A stretch of DNA of 64,000 nt from Semisulcospira habei (Eukaryota > Mollusca > Gastropoda > Semisulcospiridae), in the NCBI GenBank assembly GCA_036245525.1, contig BTPG01000005.1, positions 130,364,320-130,428,319 on the forward strand. Direction: 5' to 3'. Shown here in pieces: positions 42,927-54,633 of this stretch (positions within the stretch are counted from its first letter, which is position 1; each line of letters begins with the position of its first letter). A model generated the notes under the pieces. It saw only the letters and a list, made by a program, of their open reading frames with translations, was not told where the DNA came from and did no database searches. The position numbers and the translations under genes are program-made.

Positions 42927-45129
42927 CGGTACAGCCGTCAAACATCCCTGCCCCCCCCCCCCACCCCCCCCCCCCCAGTCGTCGTCCACCCCGCGCCCGT
43001 CCCCACCATCCTTGAGACAGACAACCTTAGTCCTCTTCCTTCCTATACCCCGCATCTCCCCGGCGACCAGTCTGCTTCTGCTACTGCCGGATTACAGCCT
43101 GACTGCAGACTTCTGACTGCGGACCAGACGCCTGTTGACACACTGCTTGGCTGCCGACCGGTAGCAGTATCAACGGACAATGACTCTACACACCAGCCTC
43201 TCCCCCTCAAATATTTTGCCACTAAGCAGCTGCAGCGCCACGTGGCGGCCTACGCTGTTGTTGGTGTCCTATACAATGACATGCAGACAGTCAAACGTGA
43301 AATGTATGACACCAAACAACAGCTGGCTTCAGCTCTAGCCATGATCGGTAAGCTTTACAGCCACATAAGAGACACCGCTGTCAAGGCCACCAAAACGTGC
43401 AAGGTGTCTGAGAGTGAACTGGCCGGCCTGCATGACCAGGTGCACAACATAGAGGTGAGAGTCAGCCGCCTGTCCTCGTCCAAAAAATCCCAAGGACATA
43501 CCATCAGGGACATCAGTCAAGCCACACAGAACCCGGATCAGTCATCGCAGCCGCATGCTTCCTCTCAACCAGTCACCCGGCAGTCTGCTTCCTCATGACA
43601 TGTGCGCCACTGCCTCTGAGATCTTGCCATCCCAGTCAGAGGCTGTCAATGACCCAGCGGGTGCACGCATACCTGTTGTCGTTTCAGCCGAAAGGAACAG
43701 TGTTTCAGAAGATCAGCCTCTCTACACCACTTCAGGCCGCAGTGACAGTCACGTCGGCCCGCCCCGCCGGCAGTCACAGTCACCTGCTAAACACATGGCC
43801 TCTCGCCGTATACAGCCGGATGCAACCCATCTCGTCATCGGCGACTCTACTCTTCGACACATGAAGGCCAGTAAAATAAAGACCAACCTAAGTGAAAGGG
43901 TCCAGATACTCTCAGTATCGGGCTTGAAGGCTATCGATCTGTCGGACTGGATGAAGCGTCAGTCCGAAGCACCCCATGTACGGGTGGTCACCGTGCATGT
44001 AGGGTTGAATGACTGTAAGACTGGCGAAGTGACCAGCCGCCTGTGGGATCAGCTACTGACACAGTGCAGGCGCGTATTCCCCAACGCCGCACTTCACGCC
44101 TCCAGCATCCTGCCCACTAAGACACAGTGTAGGATGACACTCCCAATAGAACTTTCCAGCGCAAACTTGTGCCACGCCTGTCGCAAACTGGGGGTGGTCT
44201 TCGTCGACAACACGGCCACCTTCACACACATGGGTTTTCCACGCCTTGCCATGTACAGTAAAGACAGACGTGACCTCATCCACCCGAACTACAAGGGCAT
44301 GACCCGACTGGCGGCCAACATCAGACGAACGTGGCTACCAGCCGACAACCAGCCACGCGACCAGCCTCGCCACGCTTCACACACTCCCACCAGCAAGAGT
44401 GGCCGCTCGGATGAGGCAACCGCACACAGTGAGCCGCTCAGACACGTTACCTGGCAACGACCCGAGCAGCAGACGAAGTATATTGCCGAAGGCGGTGTTG
44501 CGTCATCAATGCCAGTAAACCCCTCGTTGCAGCAGCCAGGGCTCTCCTGGCCAGTGGTGACGCAACACCCTCTTGGGCCTCAGGTGTTCACATGGCCGGT
44601 GTACGGCTATAATCCTCATGTGTTTGGATTGCCCCAGCATTATCATTCGTACTCTGGGGTGCCACCTGATTGTTTCTATCATCGTACACCCAAGAGCACC
44701 TTAGTCCTCACAGTCTTGCGAGCTCTTATTAAAACCGACATATTTGCCTCAATTACACTCCAGTTTATAAGTTTTGGCATTTCAAGTTTCACAAATTAGT
44801 GAATTATTTGACAGCTGAATTGATATCAAGTTTCATCCTTGAGCACATTCACTAACTCATTGTATTGCTACGATATATCTTGTGGTCTTTTAGTAAACCA
44901 GTTCTAAAACGCCGCCTAAACTTAGATGTGAAGCACTGTGGGTATGCTGTTGCTGACTGACTGTGACGTGTTTGCGATTACCGTCAGCCACTATCTAGGT
45001 AGTGACCCTAACGGACACATTAATTTGAGGCACGACAGTACTGGAAGTCCTGACAGCACGATCATTGTGCTCAGTATAGTTTTAATTGTACTCTACTTGC
45101 ATTTATAGTCGAATAGTTCAACATTTCAC

Positions 45130-47890
45130 AATTTACATTTGGGTCATTTAAATATTTATCACTTGTTAAACAAGATTCCTGATTTGTGTGTTCTCCTCTC
45201 TCAGCCCACCCCCTTTCATATTTTCGGAATTACAGAGTCACGTTTACGTTCCGACATAAGCGACGCATCTATTTCGATACCGGGGTTTTCAGTAATCCGG
45301 CGCGATCCTGTACGTCTTCAGCAAACAGGATTAGCTGTTTATATACATGACTCTATTGCGCACTTTACACGCAGAAGAACAGACCTGGAATCAGACTCTG
45401 TTGAAAGTGTGTGGGCTGAGGTGAAGACAAACAGATCGGCCCCTTTGCTTGTTGGATTTGTATACCGAAACCCGTCTGCGTCATTTGAGTGGTATGACGA
45501 CTTTTTAAATATGGCGGATAAGGTTAACAAAAGCAGCACTGAAGTGTTATTACTTGGCGATTTTATGTCTCGAACCCTGCTTGGGAATCCACAATCACTA
45601 TGGTTGGTCTCAAGCAGATTATCACGCCTGCAACTAGAGTTACAGAGTCGTCTGCCACTCTAATTGATCATGTATACACCTCCAACAATTCAAGGGTTCT
45701 TAGTTCTTGTGCCCTTCAAGTGTCGATCAGTGACCACTACCCTGTGTGCTGCAGCTGGGCTTTGAGGTTGGACAAACAAAATCGGAAAAAAACCAGCATA
45801 CCACTAAATAGATCGTTTAAAAAGTTTAATAGGGATATGTTTCTAGCCGAACTAAATGAAACCTCTTTTTTTTCGGTTTACAATCATACGAATCCTGAAG
45901 ATGCGTTGGCCGATTGGTATAGATTGTTCCGTCGGGTTCTTGACAAGCATGCGCCGTTGCGTGAAAAGAGGGTGAAACATGTGCATTTACCCCAATGGTT
46001 AAGCAATGACATTAAAGCGGCTATGGCTGTCAGAAATGAACTAAAACGCAACAAAGATTTTGGTGCTTTCCGCAAGCAGAGAAATCGTGTTAAATACATG
46101 GTATTAGAGGCCCAAAAAAACCCCACTTTAAGCGATTGATGGACAACAAAACAGACACCTTATCTGTCTGGCGCGCCCTTAATGCGTTCACTAAATCACG
46201 ACAGACAGCACCATGTACATCTATATCTGCAGACACATTAACAACCATTTCTTGTCTGCTGCTGATTCGTTGTTAAGCAGTACGACAACTCACACACCAG
46301 CTATATCCGAAAGGCTTACAGATATTTGTGAGGACAAACTCGCGCCAAACGTATCCTTTAGTATTTCTCCGCTTACTGTATTTGACGTTGGCAAATCTAT
46401 TAGCCAACTCAAAAATAAGCGCTCGCTTGGTCACGACGGGATAAATACATACTTTTTAAAACTTGCTGCCCCGTATGTGGTCGAGTCTTTGACATTTATT
46501 TATTATCTCGTTTTACAACATGGTACATTTCCAAACAGCTGGAAAGTAGCCAAAGTTATTCCTCTGCCTAAAAGTAAGAACCTCTCAGACCCTAATAAGT
46601 TTAGACCAATCTCGCTCTTGTCAGCTCTGTCAAAACCAATAGAAAAACATGTACACAGGCATCTGAGCTATTTTCTTGAAAAACATAACTTGCTTTACCC
46701 ACTACAGTCAGGTTTTAGACCTCGCACTCATGCCACACAACTCTAGCTCACCTGACCAATACTTGGCTTACGTCCATGAACAAAGCTGAAATGACCGGGG
46801 CTGTATTTCTAGATTTCTCAAAAGCCTTTGATCTAGTAAATCATGATATGTTGATACTAAAGCTATCAGTGTATCACGTAAACAAAGCATCTTTGGACTT
46901 TTTCAAATCCTACCTGCACGGAAGACGTCAGTATGTGTTTGTTAACAGAAAACGTTCCGCTGAAGGCATACTAAAGCATGGCGTGCCCCAGGGCTCAATA
47001 TTAGGGCCCCTCTTATTTTCCATTTACATCAATGATATGCCATTGCATTTTCAGATCTAAACGTACGCTGTAGCCTGTTTGCTGATAATGCTACTCTCGA
47101 CGTGTCGTCAGCGAATATCTCCACAATCAATTCCTCACTTCAACAGGGCTTAAATGATATTTCAAAATGGTGTCACACTAACTATATGGTACCAAATCCG
47201 TCTAAAACAGAATGCATGCTAATAACTTCATGACAAAAGCAGCAGCTACATCCACCCCCGCCTAGCCTTTCTCTCAACTCTGAGCCGATTAGACAAGTTA
47301 GAGAGCAACGCTTGTTAGGCGTCATTATCGACGACCAACTCACATGGCACGCGCATGTCAGCAGCGTATGTCGAACAGTGTCCAGGAATTTATATCTTCT
47401 TTCAAAACTGCGTTATTTTACAGATACACCGACAAGGAAAATATTTTATAACGCACATATTCAATCCCATATAGATTATGCTTCTACAGTTTGGGATGGA
47501 TGTAGCGATGCGTGCATAAAAAGGCTTAATGCTCTTCATCGTAGAGCAGCCAAATTAATCCACCCGGATAGTAAAGAAAGCACCGACGACCGACTCAAAG
47601 CCCTCGACACATGCTGCCTCTGCGTAAGTTACTTATGTACAATAAAGGCGTACTTATGTTTAAAATCTACCACTCTAAAACGCCTAGTTATCTAACAGAT
47701 CTATTTAGCCCTGCTCATACGCCTTATAAAACGACGAGGAACAATCTTATCCATACCAAGGCCGCGCCTCGATATATTCAAAACTAGTTTGTCTTACTCA
47801 GGAACCAAACTATGGAATCTGTTGCCTATCGACATTACTGGGGCTCCTTCTTTGTCCACATTCAGAGCCCGCTTATTTCGGCAGCTGAAA
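45130..47890 (+). pseudogene. CR1-like ORF2: endonuclease and reverse transcriptase, decayed
   Basis: Endonuclease: LNIYHLLNKIPDLCVLLS, FGITESRLR, LLLGDF, TLIDHVYTSNN, SISDHYPVCCSW. RT: KVAKVIPLPKSKN, FRPISLLSALSKPIEKHVHR, FLDFSKAFDLVNHDML, GVPQGSILGPLLFSIYIND and CSLFADNATLDV, where the second catalytic D is N. Tail: LLGVIIDDQLTWHAHVSSVC and SHIDYASTVWDGCSDACIKR. Frameshifts at about 45575, 46118, 46240, 46740, 47060 and 47620 and a TGA at about 47233. It is the oldest element in the nest, in line with its heavy damage. Confidence 0.88.
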
Positions 47891-48010
47891 GAAAATTAAG
47901 CCCATAGTTGTGTAGTTGTGTCGGCGTTTTTCCAGCGCATTGCGGAGTTGTATTGTCGAGTTTGCCGCTGTTGCTGTTCAAACTAAGTTTTTAACGTTCA
48001 TGTTTAATCA

Positions 48011-48200
<190 letters not shown>

Positions 48201-48390
48201 CTGCTATTTTTTTTTTTTTTTGCTCACGTTTTGCCTTTCCAGTTTTATTAGTTTTAGTCACGCGCGTGAGATTGATGTGTGAGTGCGTGTGCAAGGACAT
48301 GATTGAAAAAAGGTCTGTGTACCTTCATTTATCCTTGAGAAATAAAGTTTCATTTCATATAAAGTTTCATTTCATTTTATTTCTCTCTGC

Positions 48391-48922
48391 GCATGTTTGC
48401 GTGTGAATTTGTGTTGTGCATGTGACATACCTGATTTAGCACTAAAGGCAGTCAACTCTTGGAACACTGTTGTCAAACGCAGACTGTCCTTGTCACCTCC
48501 CTTGAAACGTGCAGTCTAACGGTAACACTGGCATAAACAGACAGGGCTTTGCGGGTTGAATGAACTGAACAAGGTATGGCTAAGGTATAAATATCTTTAA
48601 CCTTTAACGCATAACGCTGCGTATCCAGAACAGTGACAGTCGATTCAGCTCAGTCTTGATGTGGCGTCTGATGAATGTATTTTTGTCTCCCCCCCCCCCA
48701 CACACACACACACACGCACCCATGTACCCATGTGCATCCCTTGCCCTTCCTCTGCTGGATTTACAGACGACGAATGCCATCCACTCACGGATTATAAAGA
48801 ATAGTAATAGGATTTTTGTTTTCTTTCTGCTTTTGCGCACCACCCAAAACCAGCAATACTTGTCAGACTTGACCGCTGTGACTGGAAGCAAGAAGAATAC
48901 GAAAGAAGTGGACCTGCATCCT
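48391..48922. other. No recognisable feature; C-rich run at 48690
   Basis: CCCCCCCCCCACACACACACACAC at 48690-48713 on the plus strand (about 24 nt). No gene seen. Confidence 0.4.
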
Positions 48923-49030
48923 CCCAGTGAGCAAGAAGTCATCAGGCAGACGACAGCCGACGTTGGCCCGCGCATGGTGTGCGCGGGCCAAAGGCAGCCG
49001 ACGTCGGCCAGTGATCTTTTGCCCACTGGG
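48923..49030. repeat. Family C palindrome, complete
   Basis: CCCAGTGAGCAAGAAGTCAT to ATCTTTTGCCCACTGGG. The inner GCCGACGTTGGCCCGCGCA pairs with its complement around TGGTG. The termini here define the family ends. Confidence 0.88.
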
Positions 49031-49463
49031 ATGCACGTCCGCCTCTTTTGTTATCTGTAAATCGTTGGAAACAAATCCGCTTTAGATCTGAAGGAGTGTG
49101 AACGATATTGAAAACCCGTCCACATTTTGATTTCATGTCACGTTGCTGGAAGGCCTTCGGTTGCTTCCTCGTTTCATCTACAATATGCGTGTACTTAATC
49201 CTTCCTTACCTTAGTGTCCGCCAGTTTGCTCAGGGAACCATGCATGCATGTGAAAAGAAGCTCACACTGAATCTCAGTTTTTCGTGATGACGGCCATGGG
49301 TGACAACTCGTTGGAAACAGGGGAAACGACCCAGGAAAATGAAACAACAGAGTGCATTCCCATAGTTTGATTTTCAGATCACAGTGTCAGTGAAACAAAT
49401 ATTATTGATGTGATATACGAGTGCTTGACTGACTCGCATAAATTTGTAAAAATAAAATACAGA
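49031..49463. other. No recognisable feature
   Basis: Plain sequence. Confidence 0.4.
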
Positions 49464-49588
49464 TTAACTCATTCAGCCCGACGTACGTATTTCCCCAAAT
49501 TTTGGAGGCGTCATCTAACGACTATGCACCTGTTGCAGGAAATGGATCGACCATGATAATTCAAGGGTAGTGCCAGATTAGCTTGGCG
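49464..49588. mobile_element. Family A, left half with TTAA end
   Basis: TTAACTCATTCAGCCCGACG and the full left body and arm to AGATTAGCTTGGCG, then an abrupt change to a G-rich tract (49600-49690). Right arm deleted at the hairpin centre. Confidence 0.82.
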
Positions 49589-49839
49589 TCGAGCTCTTTA
49601 TCGTGGTGGTGGTAAGAGGGTTGCGGGGGCGGGGCGAGGGAGGAAGGGTGGTGGTTGGTTGTGGGGTGGGGGTGGGGGAGTTGGAAGGTTTTCAATAATT
49701 GGGTTAGAGGGGAGGGGACGTGGGATTGTGGATGGTATTGGTAGGTGGGGAATGCGGCTTGACTGTCACCTCAGTACAGAACATTTTCGATATGTGGGTG
49801 AAGAAAAAGCAAAGAAAAAAAAAAAATCCTAATACACTT

Positions 49840-50029
49840 TTGCTTGAAATAAAATTAACTATGATAGTTCAAGGGTGGTGCCAGAATTGCTTGGCGCCTC
49901 AAGCGCCAAGCTATTCAGGCACCACCCTTGAATTAAAATGGTTGATCTATCTCCCAATCTGTAATGTAGCTTTCAGAGTACAATAAAGCAAACTAAAAAT
50001 AAAATCGGCTCAGGATGTAATGGGTTACA
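49840..50029. mobile_element. Family A' MITE
   Basis: ATCCTAATACACTTTTGC on the left, GCTCAGGATGTAATGGGTTAC on the right. Hairpin 49860-49950 with GGCGCCTCAAGCGCC centre. Confidence 0.8.
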
Positions 50030-50242
50030 AAAGATGCAGGCTTATTGACCTCTTTATTCTTTTTAGAAATAATCCCTCAGGGCTAACAGAAGAATGCAAA
50101 CGCTAAAAGCAGAAGGAATACTAAGATGAAAGCAGAAAGAAAACATTGCCCTAAAGGCCCATAATTGGCATGGCGGTAACAAAGCGAAACATCATTATCT
50201 CCCCTGCCCTATTAGCTTCAGCTACTAACGTTTGTCGATCTT
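50030..50242. other. No recognisable feature
   Basis: Plain sequence. Confidence 0.4.
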
Positions 50243-50333
50243 TTAAACCCATTAACATTCGAGACGTGCTGCATTCGGATACGCGGCTTTATACCGCCTA
50301 TCGGGCGGATGAGTTACGCCTCGAAATAGTTAA
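50243..50333. mobile_element. Family I mini-MITE
   Basis: TTAAACCCATTAACATTCGAGACG-type left end (TTAA at 50243 and 50252), GTGCTGCATTCGGATACGCG, then CGCCTCGAAATAGTTAA. Right TTAA shared with the next element. Confidence 0.7.
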
Positions 50334-50600
50334 CCCCATTCGTTCTGAAATGTAACAAACATAATGGATCAACAATGCTAGATCAAGGGTGGTAACTTGA
50401 AAAGCTTGGAAAAAGCTTGGTGCTGTGAGTTCAGTTCAAGGGTGGTGCCAGAATAGCTTGACGCGCTAAGCTATTCTGGCACCATCCTTGAACTAGCACA
50501 GTCGTTCTACGTTCAGTGTGAATTGTAGCGTAGTTTTCAGATGACAACTCCCAGAGAAATGTCGACACTGCTGGAGCACGGGGCTAAACTCAATTTTGTC
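50330..50600. mobile_element. Family A MITE, rearranged
   Basis: TTAACCCCATTCGTTCTGAA, a partial extra left arm (GATCAAGGGTGGTAACTTG), then hairpin 50427-50500 (GTTCAAGGGTGGTGCCAGAA...). Right body ACTCCCAGAGAAATGTCGAC; terminal TTAA degraded (GGGGCTAAACTC). Confidence 0.7.
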
Positions 50601-50683
50601 CATTCAGTGCGGGGCTGTAGCCTCGGAAGCCGACTAATAGTATCTTGCATTAAAGAAGAAAACCAAACATCAGCGTGCTTGAC

Positions 50684-50895
50684 TTAACCCATTCAGCCCT
50701 GACGGACTACAGCACTCGAGATGGGTCGACCATGATAATTCAAGGGTAGTGCCAGATTAGCTTGGCGCCTGTCGGCGCCAAGCTAATCTGGCACTACCCT
50801 TGAATTATAACGAGCGATCCATCTCCTGCAACAGGTGCATAGTTAGATGACGCCTCCAAAATTTGGGAATATGTGCGTCGGGCTGAATGAGTTAA
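50684..50895. mobile_element. Family A MITE, complete
   Basis: TTAACCCATTCAGCCCTGAC to CGGGCTGAATGAGTTAA, 212 bp. Hairpin 50719-50823 with GGCGCCTGTCGGCGCC centre, the same centre as the copy at 9637. Confidence 0.93.
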
Positions 50896-50975
50896 ATGAG
50901 CTCCTGCGGCTGCAACGGCATATATTCTCAAGAGTTCCTGTAGCTGCGAGAAGTTTATGATGGTGTATAGATATA
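50895..50975. repeat. Family B relic
   Basis: CTGCAACGGCATATATTCTC and GTTTATGATGGTGTATAGAT; diverged, directly after the A element. Confidence 0.45.
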
Positions 50976-51002
50976 TATTGTAGATGGAAGCTAACTGACC
51001 CA

Positions 51003-51355
51003 AACATTGCAGAGAAAAACCCAACGTTACAGAGCGTGGAGAGGAAACAAACGAAGAAAGAAACACACTGAGAAAAGACAGCTACATTACAATTTGTTTG
51101 AATATTTCGTATGTCTTTTTTTTCAAAATAGACATACAAACAAGTATACACTTTACAACTGATATTTTCTGATCAGTTGTATGTCTATTTTGAAAAAGAC
51201 AGACACAACACAGTTTAGTAATATTTCGGGTTTTCAACCCGAAATATTACTAAACTTTGGTGTAACTGTCTTTTCCAAGCGTGTTTTCTTCCTTTGCTGG
51301 GTTGTTCTCTGAATTTCACACGCCGCTTGGCAGACACCTTTTTGGTCTGGATTTT
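51003..51355. mobile_element. Family F element, diverged long copy
   Basis: AACGAAGAAAGAAACACACTGAGAAAAGAC pairs with GTCTTTTCCAAGCGTGTTTTCTTC (both shown in part), CAAAATAGACATACAA pairs with TTGTATGTCTATTTTG, and a second hairpin AATATTTCGGGTTTTC / GAAAACCCGAAATATT type sits at about 51215-51255. The right end TTGGCAGACACCTTTTTGGT matches other F copies. Confidence 0.75.
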
Positions 51356-51435
51356 GTAACTACATGTAACAGTGCGTTGCATGAAGAAAACCAAATTTGC
51401 TTCAACCTAATTTACTGGCCTGACTCACCGGCGTC

Positions 51436-51513
51436 AATAGGCATAAATTCTCATCAGCGGCCGACTGATGCTGCTGCAGCAGAAGTGGCTCATGAGAATC
51501 TACGCCTCTTGCT
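51436..51513. repeat. Family B hairpin
   Basis: AATAGGCATAAATTCTCATC and TCATGAGAATCTACGCCTCTT with an altered CTGATGCTGCTGCAGCAG centre. Confidence 0.7.
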
Positions 51514-51759
51514 GACCCTAACAGTGTTTTACATGAAGGAAACCAAACCTCAGCCTAATTAATTTCCGTTTCAAGGTGAGCGAAACGCAGCATTAGTAAC
51601 GATTTAATGTCCTCGACAGCAGGTCGCCATTTGCATGATTTTGAGACGGCCCCGGAACAAAAAGCCTCAGCGGCCTTACATCCAAGATGTGGCCAAGCAA
51701 TAAAGTCTTCTTGTTTCACGAGAGGGGTTTAAAAGTCAGTCTCGGGTCGATGGCGGTCA
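51514..51759. other. No recognisable feature
   Basis: Plain sequence. Confidence 0.4.
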
Positions 51760-51875
51760 TTAACTCTTTCAAGACGCACACCCCGCGTCAGTAGCTGCGA
51801 AAGTGTCGTATAGTGTTGACGGCGGCAAACGCTATACGCCATTTTTGCAGATGTTTCGCACCTTCTTTTAGTTAA
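51760..51875. mobile_element. TTAA-bounded unit
   Basis: TTAACTCTTTCAAGACGCAC to TCTTTTAGTTAA. The internal GTATAGTG..CGCTATAC pairs imperfectly. First of three units in a row. Confidence 0.55.
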
Positions 51876-51941
51876 CCCTCTTTGGCATGCAGACATCGAT
51901 ACTGCAAACAGTACCGGTGGCTAAGCGCACAAGAGGGTTAA
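51872..51941. mobile_element. Family G mini-MITE
   Basis: TTAACCCTCTTTGGCATGC to GCGCACAAGAGGGTTAA, 70 bp, with CTGCAAACAGTACCGGTGGC inside. Shares TTAA with both neighbours. Confidence 0.8.
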
Positions 51942-52150
51942 CCCTCTTAACGTCAAAGCCCCATTTCCCAAATTTTGAAATTGTCACCTGACAACTATGC
52001 ACCAGTTGCAGGTGATGGATTGATCATAATAATTCAAGGGTAGTGCCAGATGAGCTTGGCGCTTTGAGGCGCCAAGCTCATCTGGCACTACCCTTGAATT
52101 ATCATGATCAATCCATCTCCTGCTGCAGGGTCCCGAGGCTAAATGGGTTA
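51938..52150. mobile_element. Family A MITE, complete
   Basis: TTAACCCTCTTAACGTCAAA to CGAGGCTAAATGGGTTAA. Hairpin 52008-52123. Both arms carry CCAGATGAGC instead of CCAGATTAGC, and GATTGATCAT type changes recur on both sides. Confidence 0.9.
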
Positions 52151-52266
52151 AAGATTTTTCATTGAGAATTAACGCATCTCAACACCACGCCCTGTGAAGG
52201 CAAAAGACAGTAAGTCCGTTTTTGTTAAAAGACAGATTTTCATTTTAACACAATGGAAATCTTGCT

Positions 52267-52325
52267 CCCCCCCCCACCCCCCGCACCCCCCCCCAAAAAA
52301 AAAAAAAAAAAGAAAAAAAAAAAGA
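52267..52325. repeat. C-rich then A-rich tract
   Basis: C runs broken by A and G, followed by about 40 nt of nearly pure A. Confidence 0.9.
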
Positions 52326-52559
52326 CTAACTACCTTTTGCATTCACAGGCAGCATCTCTGTTCTAGAACTGTTTGCATCAGATGATGTTGAAATGTCCTG
52401 TATGAGTCTCCTGTGTCAGTCTCCTGTGTTTGTCTTACACTGTGCGCCGTTTGTCTTCAGCTTGAATGTGTGTGTTTAGTGACAGCGTGCGATTCGGGTT
52501 CAGTTCGCAGTGCATTGAGCCGATTCATAGAATTGGGTACAACGAATACCTAATCATCG
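52326..52559. other. No recognisable feature
   Basis: Plain sequence. Confidence 0.4.
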
Positions 52560-52625
52560 GTATGATGATGATGATGATGATGAAGCCGATGTCGTCATCA
52601 TCATCATAACACGGTGATGATGACG

Positions 52626-52671
<46 letters not shown>

Positions 52672-52690
52672 TATTATTATTATTATTAAT
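52560..52690. repeat. (GAT)n palindrome and (ATT)n microsatellite
   Basis: ATGATGATGATGATGATGA and TCATCATCATCA face each other around AGCCGATGTCG, followed by (ATT)n at 52628-52687. Confidence 0.9.
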
Positions 52691-52856
52691 CTTAGAGATA
52701 AATTACATCTTTTCAAGAACTGCTGAAATAAGTTTGTGCAAGCAGACACCGAGTTCATGAATTACGGCTTAGATGCCAAACAGTTCATTTGCAATGCTAA
52801 CTAAAACATCCGAAGAGCAATTGAAGGCCCACTAGCGCCGTAACTGTTTAACGATA

Positions 52857-52992
52857 GAAAGAAGTACCCAACGGAGAAAGAAACACGCTTAGAAAAGAGG
52901 GTGTTGTACCCGTCTTTTCTAAGCGTGTTTCTTTCTCCGTTGGGTACTTCTTTGCATATTACACGCTTGGCAGTCACCTTTTTGGTCTGGAT
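52857..52992. mobile_element. Family F element, short copy, 12-bp target duplication
   Basis: TGTTTAACGATA at 52845-52856 and 52993-53004. Arms AAGAAGTACCCAACGGAGAA / AAGAAACACGCTTAGAAAAG pair with the right side around GGGTGTTGTACCC. Right unpaired extension ends CACCTTTTTGGTCTGGATT, the mirror of the left extension at 18957. Confidence 0.9.
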
Positions 52993-53004
52993 TGTTTAAC
53001 GATA

Positions 53005-53445
53005 CACTTCTGTAACAGATGGTTTCAAAACGCTACACACAGGTCTAGCTATGGTTCACTTAGACACAGGACAATCCAGTTGAGCACAGGTTGTCTTTAT
53101 ATCAAGTAACCTGACAATGACTCCACTCCATTTTATAAATACAACGCTATAAGTACGAGAAACAGCTAAAAATAGATTGACACGCTAAAGGCAGAATAAA
53201 AAAGTGCGATTACGCTTGTGCTTTTTGCTGCAGGTCCCAACTGCCAAAGAAGCTCAATAGGTGTGTCGACAAGGCACAACAAACACAAACAGTGATGCGA
53301 TTTGTATTCATTGTTACGCGTAATGGTACTTTAAACTGAGTTTGTTGATATATTCACTTGGTGTTACACTAAATGGGAACCAGTGTGTACCACTGACTGC
53401 AGCTCTGAACGATATGTGCACCTTAAACATTCTCTATAAATATCT
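53005..53445. other. No recognisable feature
   Basis: Plain sequence. Confidence 0.4.
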
Positions 53446-53825
53446 TTAACCCATTCCCCGCCACTATACTTACATTTTTGTTTCTGAAATCTTTGTTCAT
53501 TGAACGACCAAAAGCCAAAACCGCCCCCCCTCCCATTCCACCCAAAACAAACAAACAAAACACCCCCCCGAAAAAAAACAAAAACAACAAAACAAAACAA
53601 AAAAAAAACCCAAACAAACAAACAAACAAACAAACAAACAAACAAACAAACAAACAAACAAACAAACAAACAAACAAACAAACAAACAAAAACAAACATG
53701 GATTCAAATTGGTCTCAGCAAGAGGCATAGATCCTCATGAGCCCACGCAGTCGCATTAGCGCATGAGGATCTATGTCTATTGCAGTTGGATCGTGTTCAC
53801 TTTTTCTTGGCAGTGAATGTGTTAA
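53446..53825. mobile_element. Family B MITE enlarged by an (AAAC)n expansion
   Basis: TTAACCCATTCCCCGCCACT to CTTGGCAGTGAATGTGTTAA. Hairpin 53718-53782, partly decayed (TTGCAGTTGG side). The extra length is a CA/AAAC-rich insert at 53520-53697, with (AAAC)n from about 53611. Confidence 0.85.
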
Positions 53826-54117
53826 TCCCTTTTCAGCTGATACAACCATTGAACTATCTAGGCCAGTCACGCCGCCACTTTCGTTATTTTGCGCTGAAAA
53901 AAAAAAGGAACTATGAGGACACCTGGTTTGTTTTGCGGACCAATTTACGCGAGCGCCGCTAGTTAATAATGCATTTATGCATCGCCGACTCGTTACAGCT
54001 CGCCTCAGGCTGTCTAAGTGGTATTTGCTGCTAAAGTATTTGAAGGAAAAAAACTAAAACAAAGGGACATTTTTTTTGTTGTTGTAATTAACACGCAGAT
54101 AAAAATGGAAATTACGC
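53826..54117. other. No recognisable feature
   Basis: Plain sequence. Confidence 0.4.
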
Positions 54118-54347
54118 TTAATCCGTTCACTGCCAGTGACCACGAATTGCGCTGACACGAATGCACGCTGTCCGATATTCGCGTGAACAACACAGACGAA
54201 GTGAATGTGGTCAAATTAGACATAAAGAACACAGGACTAACAAGAGACACAAATCCCCATGAGCCCCCGCGAATGCGGGGGCTCATGAGGATTTATGTCT
54301 CTTGCAGCTGATTAAATTTCGCACTGCCCCGGCAGTCAAGGGGTTAA
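54118..54347. mobile_element. Family B MITE, complete
   Basis: TTAATCCGTTCACTGCCAGT to CCCGGCAGTCAAGGGGTTAA, 230 bp. Hairpin 54240-54305. Both arms have AAGAGACA and AAATCC variants. Confidence 0.9.
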
Positions 54348-54633
54348 ACTCGCGCATTGGTTGCCCGTGAGAGTGCAAATTGCAAGAGTGACGCACTGGC
54401 TGAATTCACCCCTTGTCTGCTACATGTAGCTATACGCGTCTTTTCCCGCGCCGAAATGTATCGTCAGTAGCAAGTCAAGGGCCGGATGTAATTTCGACGA
54501 ATCAAGGACCTTGAACTACAGTCAGCAGCATTTAAGGGGTTAAGTGTTTGTGGACCTATGCTAGCCGTGTAGGAGTTAATACATAAATCGATTGTTCGAA
54601 GGTTAAACTGTGCCGCTGCTGACAGTGCGGAGG
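54348..54633. other. Possible small TTAA unit, otherwise plain
   Basis: TTAAGTGTTTGTGGACC...TGTAGGAGTTAA at 54539-54578 is TTAA-bounded but lacks clear inverted ends. Confidence 0.35.

Larger units (their letters stand above)
32700..44799 (+). pseudogene. CR1-like ORF1 with coiled coil and SGNH esterase domain, split twice
   Basis: Reading starts at MVKLLMETDLSEDTVL. The frame is open across the RTE target site (ELTEALITIATDG when the insertion is ignored) and up to VFSVQP at the second insertion. After it, a poly(C) run (42950-42976) shifts frame into PTILETDNLSPLP and LYNDMQTVKREMYDTKQQLA, a heptad-like coiled-coil stretch. A shift at about 43590 leads to the C-terminal domain: GDSTLRHMKASK (GDS block), VHVGLNDCKTGE (G-x-N-D block) and DRRDLIHPNYKG (D-x-x-H block), the three signatures of SGNH/GDSL hydrolases. 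Esterase domains of this type are known from ORF1 of CR1-clade LINEs. Length without insertions is about 840 codons. Confidence 0.82.
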
